A stretch of DNA of 45,251 nucleotides from an uncultured SAR116 cluster alpha proteobacterium (GTDB lineage: Bacteria; Pseudomonadota; Alphaproteobacteria; Puniceispirillales; Marisalimonadaceae): contig CACMRF010000009.1 of the NCBI GenBank assembly GCA_902615995.1, forward strand, positions 1 through 45,251, given 5' to 3'. Shown one piece after another: positions 35,783 to 45,165 of this stretch (position 1 is its first letter; each line of letters opens with the position of its first letter). Position numbers and translations under genes: made by a program. A model generated the notes under the pieces. The model had not been told where the DNA came from and ran no database searches. It saw only the letters and a list, made by a program, of their open reading frames with translations.

Positions 35783-36445
35783 ATGAATAAATTATTTCAT
35801 TATTTCTTATGTCCTTCATCAAGATTTGCAAGAATTATACTAATTGAAAAAAAAATAGATTTTGATTTATTAATTGAGAATTTTTCTGACCCAACTGAAG
35901 ATTACTTATTGAAGAATCCAGCTGGTTTCTTTCCAGTTTTAAATACATCTTTTAATGAAAATATAGTTGGATCACTAGTTATTGTAGAGTATCTTCAAAA
36001 TTTGATGCTCCCACCTACATTAATGATAAAAAAAAATGAAAATGAAATTAGAAGATTACTTTTTTGGTTTGAAACAAATTTTAAAAATGAAATTATAATT
36101 CCATTATTAAAAGAAAAAGTTTTTAAAAGATTTAAAAAAAATTCCGTTCCAAGTAGCCATGTTATTAGAGCTGCTAGATCAAATCTAAAATATCATATGC
36201 AATATTTTAATTATCTTATAAAAGAGCATGATTTTTTTGTTGATGACAATTTGAGTTATGTAGATTTATTTTATGGAGCTAGTTTAACTGTTTTAGACTA
36301 TATAGATGAATTAAATTTTTTTGAATTTGAAAAATTAAAAAATTTATACTCAATTGTAAAATCAAGACCAAGTTTTAAAAAAATATTAGCTGATAGAATT
36401 ATAGGTGTAAATCCGCATTCGGATTATCTTAAATTAGATTATTAA
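35783..36445 (+). CDS. fzlA: GST-fold protein, probable FtsZ-localised FzlA
   Basis: The 220-aa protein has a thioredoxin-like N-terminal domain (LFHYFLCPSSRFARIILIEKK, NPAGFFPVL) and an all-helical C-terminal domain, the GST layout. The HYxLCPxSRxxR opening and the acidic second half resemble FzlA, the alphaproteobacterial GST-like protein that binds and curves FtsZ filaments without glutathione activity. In other alphaproteobacteria a GST-like gene of this type follows NDUFA9-like and uppP; here the same trio is present, with gltBD in between. An ordinary GST is the alternative. It lies 13 nt after gltD and its stop interleaves with the convergent hydrolase stop. Confidence 0.55.
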   Translation: MNKLFHYFLCPSSRFARIILIEKKIDFDLLIENFSDPTEDYLLKNPAGFFPVLNTSFNENIVGSLVIVEYLQNLMLPPTLMIKKNENEIRRLLFWFETNFKNEIIIPLLKEKVFKRFKKNSVPSSHVIRAARSNLKYHMQYFNYLIKEHDFFVDDNLSYVDLFYGASLTVLDYIDELNFFEFEKLKNLYSIVKSRPSFKKILADRIIGVNPHSDYLKLDY

Positions 36446-37173
36446 ATTTTCGATATTTTATTTAGTAGAAGCTTGATTGTTTCTATTTCATCATTTTTGG
36501 ACAATCTGTGTTCCCCATTTTTTTCAAGTATTAATTTAACATCATTTGATTTAGTGATTTTATTTAAAACTTTTTCACTTAATTTATATGGTACTTCAGC
36601 ATCCATCATTCCATGATATAAATAAACGCTGCCTTCAAATTCGATTGGTGATTTTAATACAAGGTTATTTTCTCCGTCTTTTATGAATTGGTAACTAATC
36701 TCTAAATCTTCACTTAATGAAAACTTATTATTGATAATTACTTCTTCTTTTTTTTGATCAGACAAAGTGTTCCAAATAAGTTCTTTTGTAAAATCTGGCG
36801 CTACGGCAAGACCTATTAAAGAGTGAACATTTACTAATTTATTTTTTGCTAACGCTAACATGATCCATCCCCCCATAGATGAACCAACTAGTATTTGTGG
36901 ACCATTGGTTAATTTAGTAATTATAGTTTTAGCATCTAGTATCCAGTCACTTATTACAAAATCGTTAAATTTTCCAGATGAAATTCCATGACCTGAATAA
37001 TCAAATCTTAGAAAGGAGTGATTATTTTCAACAGCCCATTCTTCGAGTGCAACAGCTTTTTGACCGGTCATATCTGATTTTAAACCTGATAAGAATACTA
37101 TTCCTAACTTCTCTCCATCAATTTTGTTGTATGCAATTGTTTGATTATAATTTGTTTTTAAAAATTTTGTCAT
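36442..37173 (-). CDS. Alpha/beta hydrolase, ABHD10-like
   Basis: This roughly 243-aa hydrolase has the FLSGLKSDMTGQKA oxyanion loop, LRFDYSGHGISSGKF, the nucleophile Ser in VGSSMGGWIML, the acid in YHGMMDAEVPY and the His in NGEHRLSKNDE. The full triad is present. The GSSMGGW and DYSGHGxSxGxF wording is that of the family that includes mitochondrial ABHD10, a thioesterase/esterase that depalmitoylates proteins; the bacterial role is not known. I chose ATG 37173; ATG 37188 would add five residues. It is divergent from the glycosyltransferase with almost no gap, so the promoters must overlap the coding ends. Confidence 0.85.
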   Translation of the reverse strand: MTKFLKTNYNQTIAYNKIDGEKLGIVFLSGLKSDMTGQKAVALEEWAVENNHSFLRFDYSGHGISSGKFNDFVISDWILDAKTIITKLTNGPQILVGSSMGGWIMLALAKNKLVNVHSLIGLAVAPDFTKELIWNTLSDQKKEEVIINNKFSLSEDLEISYQFIKDGENNLVLKSPIEFEGSVYLYHGMMDAEVPYKLSEKVLNKITKSNDVKLILEKNGEHRLSKNDEIETIKLLLNKISKI

Positions 37174-37193
37174 GTATATAGATTGCATAGAAT

Positions 37194-38333
37194 ATGTTAA
37201 ATAACAAAGTAATATTACAAATAGTTCCTGCCCTCAACAATGGTGGAGTTGAAAGAGGAGTTATTGAAACATCGAAATTTCTTGTTAAAAACAATAATAA
37301 ATCTATTGTAATTTCCTCTGGTGGAGTTTATGAGCATTTAATCTCAAGACATGGAGGAATTTTATACATATTAGATGTTCATTTAAAGAATCCTTTAAAA
37401 TGGAAAAAATTAAGAATTAAAGTAGAAGAAATAATTAAAAAAGAAAAAGTTGATTTGATTCATGTTTGCTCAAGAGTACCAGCATGGATTACATATCCCT
37501 TAGCAGAAAATTTAAAAATTCCGTTTGTTACATCTGTACATGGTAGATTAAGAAATCAGAATTTTTTAAAAAATTATTACAATAGTATTTTAATCAAAGG
37601 TGATGTGATAATTGCAATCTCAAAACACATCAAGGATAATATTGTAAATGTTTTTCCTAATGTAAAAGATAAAGTGTCTATTGTTTATAGAGGTGTTGAT
37701 TTAGAAAATTTTAATCTCAATAATATTTCAAATACTAGAATAGTAAACCAAGCCAGATTATTAGGAGTTCGAGATGGTAGCCCTGTAATTTTAATGGCCT
37801 CAAGACCTAAAGCTTGGAAAGGGCATTTAATATTTATCAAAGCTTTATCAAAAGTCAAAACAGATTATCAATGTTTTCTGATAGGTGCATTAGATGGGGA
37901 TGAAAAATTCAAAAGAGATATTTACAAACAAATATCCGAACTAAATCTTGGAAATAAAGTAAAATTAACAAAATCTACAAATGATATTCAATCAGCTTTT
38001 GTGTTAAGTGATGTTGTGGTAATGCCATCTATTGATCCAGAACCATTTGGTAGAATAATAATTGAGGCTCAAGCTTTAAAAAAAATTGCAATAGGCTTTG
38101 ATCATGGAGGTGTATCTGAGAGTATTATTGATAATGAAACAGGCCTTTTAGCAAAACCTCTAGACGTAAATGATTTAGGAAAAAAAATTGAAACTGCATT
38201 ACAATTCAATAAAACTCAACGTAAAATTATAAATAATAATGCAATTAAAATTTTAAAAGAAAAATTTAGTTTAGATAAAATGTGTACTGATACTTTAAAT
38301 TTGTATAAAAATTGCATAGATAAGTATAATTAA
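37194..38333 (+). CDS. GT4-family glycosyltransferase
   Basis: The 379-aa GT-B protein begins [17 protein letters not shown], has [45 protein letters not shown], and the donor-binding motif [17 protein letters not shown] with [11 protein letters not shown]. The E-x7-E pair is typical of retaining family 4 transferases. Alphaproteobacteria carry a close relative of this type, likely adding a sugar to lipopolysaccharide or another envelope glycan. The acceptor is unknown. Its stop is 2 nt before the thrS ATG, so thrS is probably read from the same transcript or from a promoter within this gene. Confidence 0.88.
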   Translation: MLNNKVILQIVPALNNGGVERGVIETSKFLVKNNNKSIVISSGGVYEHLISRHGGILYILDVHLKNPLKWKKLRIKVEEIIKKEKVDLIHVCSRVPAWITYPLAENLKIPFVTSVHGRLRNQNFLKNYYNSILIKGDVIIAISKHIKDNIVNVFPNVKDKVSIVYRGVDLENFNLNNISNTRIVNQARLLGVRDGSPVILMASRPKAWKGHLIFIKALSKVKTDYQCFLIGALDGDEKFKRDIYKQISELNLGNKVKLTKSTNDIQSAFVLSDVVVMPSIDPEPFGRIIIEAQALKKIAIGFDHGGVSESIIDNETGLLAKPLDVNDLGKKIETALQFNKTQRKIINNNAIKILKEKFSLDKMCTDTLNLYKNCIDKYN

Positions 38334-38335
38334 CT

Positions 38336-40264
38336 ATGACAAATAATATCAATATTAAATTACCAAGTGGGGATATTAAATCATACCCTAATAAAATTAC
38401 CCCTTCTGATATTGCTGCAGAGATATCAATATCTTTAAAAAAAAATGCTATTATATCTAAAGTTAATAACGAATTATGGGATTTAGATAGATCAATTGAT
38501 TTTGATTGCGATTTGGAAATAATCACAAAAGGCAATAGAGATTTACTTGAGGTTTTAAGACATGATGCTGCTCACGTAATGGCTGAAGCAGTTTTAGAAT
38601 TATATCCAGATACTCAAATAACTATTGGCCCCGCTATTGAGAATGGTTTTTATTATGATTTTTACAAAGAAGATAATTTCAATCCAAAAGATTTAGAATT
38701 AATTGAAAAAAGAATGCATGAAATTGTTGATCGAAATGAAGAAATTATTAGAGAAGTTTGGACACGAGAAGAGGCTATAAATTTTTTTAAAAAAAATAAC
38801 GAAAAATTTAAATTAGAATTAATTAACGATATACCAGATGATCAAGAGATATCGTTTTACAAGCAAGGTAATTTTATTGATTTATGCAGAGGTCCACATT
38901 TTAAATCTACCAAAATGCTTGGGCATGCATTTAAATTAACTAAATTAGCTGGGGCATATTGGAGGGGTGACAGTAATAAACAGACACTTCAAAGAATTTA
39001 TGGAACTGCTTTTTTTACCCAAAATGATTTAGATAACTATTTGCTAATGTTAGAAGAGGCTGAGAAAAGAGATCATCGTAAATTAGGAAAAAAACTTCAA
39101 TTATTTCATATGCAGGAAGAGGCTGCTGGATCAGTGTTTTGGCATCCAAAAGGGTGGTCAATATATCTTGAAATTGAAGCATATATGAGAAGAAAACTTG
39201 CTGCTAATAATTATAACGAAGTCAAAACACCACAAGTTATTGATAGAACATTATGGGAAAAATCTGGTCATTGGGATAAATTTAAAGAAAATATGTTTAT
39301 GGTTGAAGGTGAGGGTAATAAAGTTCTAGCTTTGAAACCTATGAATTGTCCTGGACATGTTCAAATTTTCAAACAAGGTGTTAAATCTTATAAAGACTTA
39401 CCAATTAGAATGTCAGAATTTGGTTCATGTCATAGAAACGAACCCTCTGGAGCACTTCATGGAATTATGAGAGTAAGACAGTTTACTCAAGATGATGCAC
39501 ACATTTTTTGTACTGATGAACAAATAACAGATGAATCACTAATTTTTTGTGATTTATTGAGAGATATTTATAAAGATTTTGGTTTTGATCAATTAAAAGT
39601 AAAGTTTTCTGATAGGCCCAAAGTAAGAGCTGGTAGTGATAAAGTTTGGGACAAAGCAGAAAAGGCTCTTATAGAAGCTGTTAATAAAGCACAATTAGAT
39701 TATGATTTAAATCCTGGTGAAGGGGCATTTTATGGTCCAAAATTGGAGTTCGTTCTAATTGATGCAATTGGAAGAGAGTGGCAATGTGGAACATTACAAA
39801 TGGATTTTGTTTTACCTGAAAGACTTAGTGCAACTTACATTGATCAAAAAGGAGAGAAGAAAAATCCAGTAATGTTACACAGAGCTATTTTAGGTTCTAT
39901 GGAACGATGGTTAGGTATATTAATAGAACAGTACTCTGGAAGATTTCCACTATGGTTAACACCTGTTCAGGTTTTTGTATGTACAATTACTGAAAAAGCA
40001 AACGAATACGCTTTAAGATTAATCAATGAGTTAGAAAATAATAATGTAAGATGTAATGTAGACCTTAGAAATGAAAAGATTGGATATAAAATTCGAGAAC
40101 ATTCAGAAAATGGTTGCCCAATAATTTTAATTGTTGGTGACAAAGAAAAAGTTAATAATACAGTTGCAATTCGAAGACTTGGGTCGAACAATCAAGATTT
40201 TAAATTATTTAAAGATTTTCTTGAAGAAATTAAGGTTGAAACTAAACCACCAGATTTAGTTTGA
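38336..40264 (+). CDS. thrS: Threonine--tRNA ligase
   Basis: The 642-aa enzyme has the TGS domain (1-62), the editing domain with H76 and H80 ([10 protein letters not shown]) and the C-H pair around CRGPH, the class II core with C338 zinc ligand (MNCPGH), motif 2 ([15 protein letters not shown]), motif 3 ([13 protein letters not shown]), and the anticodon-binding domain ([14 protein letters not shown]). Length and order match the bacterial enzyme. Only 2 nt separate it from the upstream gene, so an E. coli-style thrS operator leader is not possible unless it lies inside that gene. infC follows after a 51-nt gap. Confidence 0.97.
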   Translation: MTNNINIKLPSGDIKSYPNKITPSDIAAEISISLKKNAIISKVNNELWDLDRSIDFDCDLEIITKGNRDLLEVLRHDAAHVMAEAVLELYPDTQITIGPAIENGFYYDFYKEDNFNPKDLELIEKRMHEIVDRNEEIIREVWTREEAINFFKKNNEKFKLELINDIPDDQEISFYKQGNFIDLCRGPHFKSTKMLGHAFKLTKLAGAYWRGDSNKQTLQRIYGTAFFTQNDLDNYLLMLEEAEKRDHRKLGKKLQLFHMQEEAAGSVFWHPKGWSIYLEIEAYMRRKLAANNYNEVKTPQVIDRTLWEKSGHWDKFKENMFMVEGEGNKVLALKPMNCPGHVQIFKQGVKSYKDLPIRMSEFGSCHRNEPSGALHGIMRVRQFTQDDAHIFCTDEQITDESLIFCDLLRDIYKDFGFDQLKVKFSDRPKVRAGSDKVWDKAEKALIEAVNKAQLDYDLNPGEGAFYGPKLEFVLIDAIGREWQCGTLQMDFVLPERLSATYIDQKGEKKNPVMLHRAILGSMERWLGILIEQYSGRFPLWLTPVQVFVCTITEKANEYALRLINELENNNVRCNVDLRNEKIGYKIREHSENGCPIILIVGDKEKVNNTVAIRRLGSNNQDFKLFKDFLEEIKVETKPPDLV

Positions 40265-40315
40265 AAATTTTTTCAAAAAGTATATTTTATAACAACAATC
40301 ATAGGAGAAATTAGT

Positions 40316-40849
40316 ATAAACGATTCAAAATCTAGCTTTACAGCTAAAGATGGACCAAGAATTAATAATTCAATCTCAGCTCAAAAGGTCCGATGTATAG
40401 ATTATCAAGGAAAACAATTAGGCATAATATCAATTCATGAAGCTCTTCAAGCAGCAAGTTCAATTGGTCTTGATTTAGTAGAAATACAACCAAATGTTTC
40501 ACCACCCGTATGCAAAATATTAGATTACGGTAAATACAAATATGAATCCCAAAAAAGGAAAAATGAAGCTAGAAAAAAGCAAAAAACTATAGATGTTAAA
40601 GAAATAAAGTTGCGTCCTAATATAGACTCTCATGATTTTGATGTAAAAATTAAATCAGTTAAAAAATTTCTTGAAAACGGTGATAAAGTTAAAATCACTC
40701 TTAGATTTAGAGGTAGAGAAATGGTTCATCAAGAGCTTGGTAGCAATGTTCTTGATAGAGTAAAAGATGAGACTGATGCGTTTAGTAAAATCGAGGCATT
40801 ACCAAAGTTAGAAGGCAGACAAATGGTAATGGTTTTAGCTCCAAAATAA
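40316..40849 (+). CDS. infC: Translation initiation factor IF-3, ATA (or ATT) start
   Basis: The full 177-aa protein has the N-terminal domain (GPRINNSISAQKVRCIDYQGKQLG, SIHEALQAASSIGLDLVEI, CKILDYGKYKYE) and the C-terminal domain (IKLRPNIDSHDFDVKIKSVKKFL, GREMVHQELG). No ATG, GTG or TTG precedes the linker; the first TTG at 40610 would delete the N-domain. An AGGAG at 40303-40307 is followed after 8 nt by ATA at 40316; ATT at 40310 is the other choice but only 2 nt from the site. infC in E. coli starts with AUU, which lets IF-3 repress its own translation; the same control is likely here. It heads infC-rpmI-rplT. Confidence 0.92.
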   Translation: MNDSKSSFTAKDGPRINNSISAQKVRCIDYQGKQLGIISIHEALQAASSIGLDLVEIQPNVSPPVCKILDYGKYKYESQKRKNEARKKQKTIDVKEIKLRPNIDSHDFDVKIKSVKKFLENGDKVKITLRFRGREMVHQELGSNVLDRVKDETDAFSKIEALPKLEGRQMVMVLAPK

Positions 40850-40864
40850 AAATTTCTATATTTA

Positions 40865-40894
40865 TTGTTGATTAGTTAATAACCATTGTATATA
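40865..40894 (+). promoter_or_regulatory. Possible promoter for rpmI-rplT-pheST
   Basis: TTGTTG at 40865-40870 is followed after 18 nt by TATATA at 40889-40894, in the 65-bp gap between infC and rpmI. It would start a transcript just before the GGAG ribosome site of rpmI. The match is moderate; the gap could equally be an L20-binding leader, which I cannot judge by eye. Confidence 0.3.
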
Positions 40895-40914
40895 AGCAAA
40901 TTGGAGAATAATTT

Positions 40915-41112
40915 ATGTCTAAACTAAAAACTAAGAGTGGTGCAAAAAAGAGGTTTAAAGTTACATCTTCTGGTAAGATTAAATCTGGTGCTGCATTTTT
41001 AAGTCATAATCTTAGAAGAAGGTCTCAAAAAATGAAGAGGCAAGCTAGAGGTACAATGATACTTAGTGATTCTGACACAAAGATAGTTAAACAATTCTTA
41101 CCATATTCTTAA
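40915..41112 (+). CDS. rpmI: 50S ribosomal protein L35
   Basis: This 65-aa basic protein has the L35 signature [21 protein letters not shown] and the end [12 protein letters not shown]. It is a late-assembling large-subunit protein. A GGAG site lies before the ATG. It sits between infC and rplT in the standard order, with 12 nt to rplT. Confidence 0.97.
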   Translation: MSKLKTKSGAKKRFKVTSSGKIKSGAAFLSHNLRRRSQKMKRQARGTMILSDSDTKIVKQFLPYS

Positions 41113-41124
41113 TGGAGTTATTCA

Positions 41125-41472
41125 ATGTCAAGAGTTAAAAGAGGCGTTACTAAACACGCTAGACATCAAAAAGTTTTAAAGGCTGCAAAAGGTTATTACG
41201 GTGCTAGAAGAAAATTGTTTGGTGTAGCTCTTCAGGCTGTAGAAAAAGCTAGTGCTTATGCATATAGAGATAGAAGAGTTAATAAAAGAAATTTCAGATC
41301 TCTCTGGATTCAACGTATTAATGCGGGTGTTAGACAGTTTGATATGAAATATTCTACATTTATCAATGGTTTAAAGAAAAAAGGTATTGAACTTGATAGA
41401 AAAGTCCTTTCTGAATTAGCTGTAAATGAACCAGATGCATTCAAATTATTGATAGATAAAGTTAAAAACTAA
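41125..41472 (+). CDS. rplT: 50S ribosomal protein L20
   Basis: The 115-aa protein starts [30 protein letters not shown] and has [24 protein letters not shown], the L20 hallmark. It binds 23S rRNA domain II early in assembly and in E. coli represses translation of rpmI and rplT. A GGAG site is 9 nt before the ATG. pheS follows after 24 nt. Confidence 0.97.
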   Translation: MSRVKRGVTKHARHQKVLKAAKGYYGARRKLFGVALQAVEKASAYAYRDRRVNKRNFRSLWIQRINAGVRQFDMKYSTFINGLKKKGIELDRKVLSELAVNEPDAFKLLIDKVKN

Positions 41473-41496
41473 CTTCTTTATTTAATCATATTTTCG

Positions 41497-42612
41497 ATGA
41501 GTGATGATATAAAAGATAAGATTGACTTAATTGCTGAAGAGTCTATTACGAAGATCAGCAAATCAAATAATTTAAATGAATTAGAAGATCTTAGAATTTT
41601 TTATTTAGGTAAAAAAGGTTTGGTAACATCTTTTTTAAAAACCATGAAGGATCTAGAACAATCTGAAAAGATTAACATTGGAAAAAAATTAAATTTACTG
41701 AAAAATAAATTAATCAATGATATTGAAGAAAAAAAATTTCATTTGAATGACGCATTAATTCAACAAAAACTTTTAGAAGAAAAAATAGACATAACTTTAG
41801 AAAATGATCATGAACAATATGGCACATTACATCCATTATCTAAAACTATTGATGAAATATCTGCTATTTTTGCAAACATGGGGTTTTATATAGAAGAGGG
41901 TCCTGACATTGAAACTGATTACTATAATTTTACAGCTTTAAATATTCCCCTAGAGCACCCTGCCAGACAAGAACATGACACATTTTATCTTCAACCAAAT
42001 TCAAAAGGTACTAGAAAAGTATTAAGAACTCATACTAGCCCAGTACAAATTAGAACTTTAGAAAAAATTGACATTGATCAAGAAAAAGAAATTCGTGTCA
42101 TTGTTCCGGGAAGAACATATAGATCTGATCATGATGCAACTCATTCTCCAATGTTTCACCAATGTGAAGGATTAGTAATAGGAGAAAATATAAATATGAG
42201 TCATTTGAAAGGAACTTTGATCGAATTTTTAAAAGTCTATTTTAATAGTAATAACCTTTCTGTAAGATTTAGGCCCAGTTTTTTTCCTTTTACTGAACCA
42301 TCTGCTGAGGTTGATATAGGCTATAAAAAACTCTCAGATGGAACACTGGATATTGGTCATGGAGATAGTTGGCTTGAGGTATTAGGGTCAGGAATGGTAC
42401 ATCCAAAAGTTTTAGAAGGGGTAGGTATTGATCCGAGTAAATACCAAGGATTTGCTTTTGGAATGGGTTTGGAAAGGCTGACTATGTTAAAATATAACAT
42501 ACCAGACTTAAGGCCTTTTTATGATAGTGATTTAAGATGGTTAAAACATTATGGATTCCTTGGAATTAACGAGATAAATTTACATTCTGGATTAAATGGT
42601 GTGTTTTCATGA
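41497..42612 (+). CDS. pheS: Phenylalanine--tRNA ligase alpha subunit
   Basis: This 371-aa subunit has an N-terminal coiled-coil arm (about 1-95) that reaches tRNA, then the class II core: HPLSKTIDEI, the motif 2 region RTYRSDHDATHSPMFHQCEG, FRPSFFPFTEPSAEVD, GSGMVHPKVL and motif 3 GFAFGMGLERL. It forms an alpha2-beta2 enzyme with PheT. Length is slightly above E. coli PheS (327 aa), as in other alphaproteobacteria. No attenuator leader fits in the 24-nt gap upstream. Its TGA overlaps the pheT ATG (ATGA), so translation is coupled. Confidence 0.97.
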   Translation: MSDDIKDKIDLIAEESITKISKSNNLNELEDLRIFYLGKKGLVTSFLKTMKDLEQSEKINIGKKLNLLKNKLINDIEEKKFHLNDALIQQKLLEEKIDITLENDHEQYGTLHPLSKTIDEISAIFANMGFYIEEGPDIETDYYNFTALNIPLEHPARQEHDTFYLQPNSKGTRKVLRTHTSPVQIRTLEKIDIDQEKEIRVIVPGRTYRSDHDATHSPMFHQCEGLVIGENINMSHLKGTLIEFLKVYFNSNNLSVRFRPSFFPFTEPSAEVDIGYKKLSDGTLDIGHGDSWLEVLGSGMVHPKVLEGVGIDPSKYQGFAFGMGLERLTMLKYNIPDLRPFYDSDLRWLKHYGFLGINEINLHSGLNGVFS

Positions 42613-45011
42613 AATTCACTTTTTCTTGGTTAAAGGATCATTTGAACACATCAGCAAATGTACATGAAATAGTTGATTGTTTAAATAAAATTGGACTAGA
42701 AGTTAGTAATCTTAAAACCTACAAGACGGATATTAAAAATTTAAAAGTTGCAAAGATAATTGATGTTAAAAAACATCCAAATGCAGATAAATTAAATGTG
42801 TGTATTATTCAATTTGATGAAGAACAAACACAAGTTGTTTGTGGAGCGCCAAATGTAAAGTTAAATAAAAAATATGTTTTTGCACCATCTGGCACTTACA
42901 TTGGGGGTATTGATTTGACCTTAAAAAAAGCAGTCATTAGAGATGTTGAATCTAATGGAATGCTTTGTTCAGAAAAAGAATTAGAGATTTCAGATGATCA
43001 TAATGGCATTATTGAACTACCTGAAAGTATAAATTTAAATGAGATTGTTTCTAATTATTTAGGTATTGACGACCCGATAATTGAAATTGAAATAACTCCA
43101 AATAGAGGAGATTGTTTAGGCGTAAGAGGAATTGCAAGAGACTTATCAGCTTTTGGCATTGGGGAATTGAAACCTTTGAAATTGAATAATTTAAATGATG
43201 AATTTAATTCTTCAATAAATTGGCAAATTAAACTTCCTGATGATAAAAAATCTTTATGTCCGTCTATTTTTGGAAGATCTTTTAGAAACGTAAAAAATAT
43301 AAAATCCCCTCAATGGATGGTTAATCGATTAGTTGCTGTAGGTTTAAGGCCAATCTCCTCTATAGTAGATATAACAAACTATGTAATGATGGATATAGGC
43401 CGTCCATTGCATGCTTATGATGTAAATAAAATTAATGGTAATACACTTAATGTTAGAATCTCAGAAAAAGGAGAGCAGTTTAACGCACTTAATGGAAAAA
43501 CTTATGAATTAGATGATTCAATGTTAGTTATAAGTGATGAAAAAGGCGTTGATGATCTTGCAGGAATTATGGGTGGTTTGAGAACTGGTGTGGATGAAAA
43601 TACAACTGATTTTTTTTTAGAAGCAGCAATATTTTGTCCAACTTCTATTGCTAAAACTGGACGATATTTAAATATTAATTCCGATGCCAGGTACAGATTT
43701 GAAAGAGGATTAGATTTCAATTCCCCTGAAGTTGGAGTTATCTATGCGTCTAAACTTATCAATGATATATGTGGAGGATCGTGTAGTAATATAGTTTCTA
43801 TTGCTCAAAAAAAATCTAATAAAGACATCAAATTTAATTTTAAAATTATAAAAAAGCTTACGGGTGTTGATATTGATGAAAGTAAAGTTGAAGTTATTTT
43901 TACAAAGCTTGGATTTGAAGTTAAAAAAAATAATCAAAATTGGAATATATGTGTGCCTACATGGAGAAACGATATTGAAAGAAGTGAAGATTTAGTTGAA
44001 GAAATTATTAGAATTTTTGGTTATGAAAAAATACCAACAAATGTCTTGCCTACTAAAAGTTATATTACTAAACCAAGTTTAGGTCATAAACAAAGATTAA
44101 GTCTTTATTCCAGAAAATGTCTTTCAACAAGAGGTTTTAATGAAGTAATTACTTTTTCATTTTTAGATAAATTAAATGCTAAACAATTTGGAGGTGGAGG
44201 AGAAAATTTAAATTTAGTTAACCCTATTTCATCAGAATTATCAGATTTAAGACCTTCAATTATTCCAAATCTTATAAATGCATGTAATGAAAACATTAAA
44301 AGAGGTATCACTAATTTATCTTTGTTTGAAGTAGGCCCGATATTTAAAGGAGATAATTATGAAGATCAGTACAACGTTGTTACTGGAATAAGATGTGGTA
44401 ATAAAATTAACAAAAATTGGAAAAATACTGAATTAAAATTTGATTTTTATGATGTAAAGTCTGATATTTTGGCTGTTCTAAATGTTCTTGAGTTCCCGGT
44501 GACACGGTTAAAAATATATAGTGAAGCACCTGATTACTTTCATCCTGGAAGAAGTGCTTTATTTAAATTAGGTAATATAACCATAGCTTCTTTTGGTCAG
44601 GTTAATCCTCTTTGTATTAACCAAAAAGATAAAAAAATAGAATTTTTTGCCTTTGAAATTTATTTAGATAAAATTCCATCTCCAAAGAGAAAGGTATTTG
44701 CAAAACCATTACTAAAGGTGAATCATTTACAATCAATATCAAGAGATTTTTCATTTTTAATCGATAATGAATTAAATATTGAGGATTTAATAAATGAAAT
44801 TAAATTAGTTGATAAGATATTAATTCAAAAGATTTCAGTTTTTGATATTTACCAAGGAAATAATATTCCGAAAGATAAAAAATCTGTTTCATTATCTATA
44901 GTAATTCAGCCTGAAGATAAATCATTAACTGATAATGATTTAGAAAAATTAAGTTCTAAAATTATTGATCGTTTATTTAAAACATTTGGAGCTGAAATAA
45001 GATCTCATTAA
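42609..45011 (+). CDS. pheT: Phenylalanine--tRNA ligase beta subunit
   Basis: The 800-aa subunit begins MKFTFSWLKDHL, has the tRNA-binding EMAP-like domain (residues about 40-150, KHPNADKLNVCIIQF and VCGAPN), the B3/B4 editing domain (GDCLGVRGIARDL, PLHAYDVNKINGN), the B5 domain, the inactive synthetase-like core (EEIIRIFGYEKIP) and the C-terminal ferredoxin-like anticodon domain (SRDFSFLIDNELNIEDL). Lengths and order match the long bacterial type. It is the last gene of the translation block. The tRNA-Thr gene on the opposite strand starts 17 nt past its stop. Confidence 0.97.
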   Translation: MKFTFSWLKDHLNTSANVHEIVDCLNKIGLEVSNLKTYKTDIKNLKVAKIIDVKKHPNADKLNVCIIQFDEEQTQVVCGAPNVKLNKKYVFAPSGTYIGGIDLTLKKAVIRDVESNGMLCSEKELEISDDHNGIIELPESINLNEIVSNYLGIDDPIIEIEITPNRGDCLGVRGIARDLSAFGIGELKPLKLNNLNDEFNSSINWQIKLPDDKKSLCPSIFGRSFRNVKNIKSPQWMVNRLVAVGLRPISSIVDITNYVMMDIGRPLHAYDVNKINGNTLNVRISEKGEQFNALNGKTYELDDSMLVISDEKGVDDLAGIMGGLRTGVDENTTDFFLEAAIFCPTSIAKTGRYLNINSDARYRFERGLDFNSPEVGVIYASKLINDICGGSCSNIVSIAQKKSNKDIKFNFKIIKKLTGVDIDESKVEVIFTKLGFEVKKNNQNWNICVPTWRNDIERSEDLVEEIIRIFGYEKIPTNVLPTKSYITKPSLGHKQRLSLYSRKCLSTRGFNEVITFSFLDKLNAKQFGGGGENLNLVNPISSELSDLRPSIIPNLINACNENIKRGITNLSLFEVGPIFKGDNYEDQYNVVTGIRCGNKINKNWKNTELKFDFYDVKSDILAVLNVLEFPVTRLKIYSEAPDYFHPGRSALFKLGNITIASFGQVNPLCINQKDKKIEFFAFEIYLDKIPSPKRKVFAKPLLKVNHLQSISRDFSFLIDNELNIEDLINEIKLVDKILIQKISVFDIYQGNNIPKDKKSVSLSIVIQPEDKSLTDNDLEKLSSKIIDRLFKTFGAEIRSH

Positions 45012-45027
45012 TAATTTTATATGGTTT

Positions 45028-45103
45028 TGGTGCCGCCAACTGGATTTGAACCAGTGACCTCGTCATTACCAATGACGCGCTCTACCGCTGGAGCTATGGC
45101 GGC
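45028..45103 (-). tRNA. tRNA-Thr (GGT anticodon)
   Basis: Read on the minus strand this 76-nt gene has a perfect seven-pair acceptor stem (GCCGCCA with TGGCGGC), a D arm TAGCTCCAGCGGTAGAGC, an anticodon stem CGTCA/TGACG around loop TTGGTAA, a T arm with GGTTCAAATCC, and an encoded CCA. The anticodon GGT reads ACC and ACU threonine codons. It converges on pheT and is divergent from the small ORF at the window edge. Confidence 0.97.
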
Positions 45104-45165
45104 TTATTTCGAGTTGATCTAGACATAACTCTAGAACTTAATTATTATATAGTAAAATATTATTA

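Noticed and set aside
40262-40277. Inverted repeat TTGAAAATTTTTTCAA at the thrS stop as a terminator
   Set aside because: All pairs but two are A-T with a two-base centre, so the hairpin would be very weak, and infC follows on the same strand.
40610-40849. A 79-aa C-terminal-only IF-3 starting at TTG 40610
   Set aside because: The N-domain of IF-3 is encoded in frame directly upstream, with AGGAG before an ATA/ATT start.
45119-45134. CTAGA...TCTAG inverted repeat between tRNA-Thr and the last ORF as an operator
   Set aside because: Five-base arms with a six-base loop are expected by chance in this composition, and there is no second copy.
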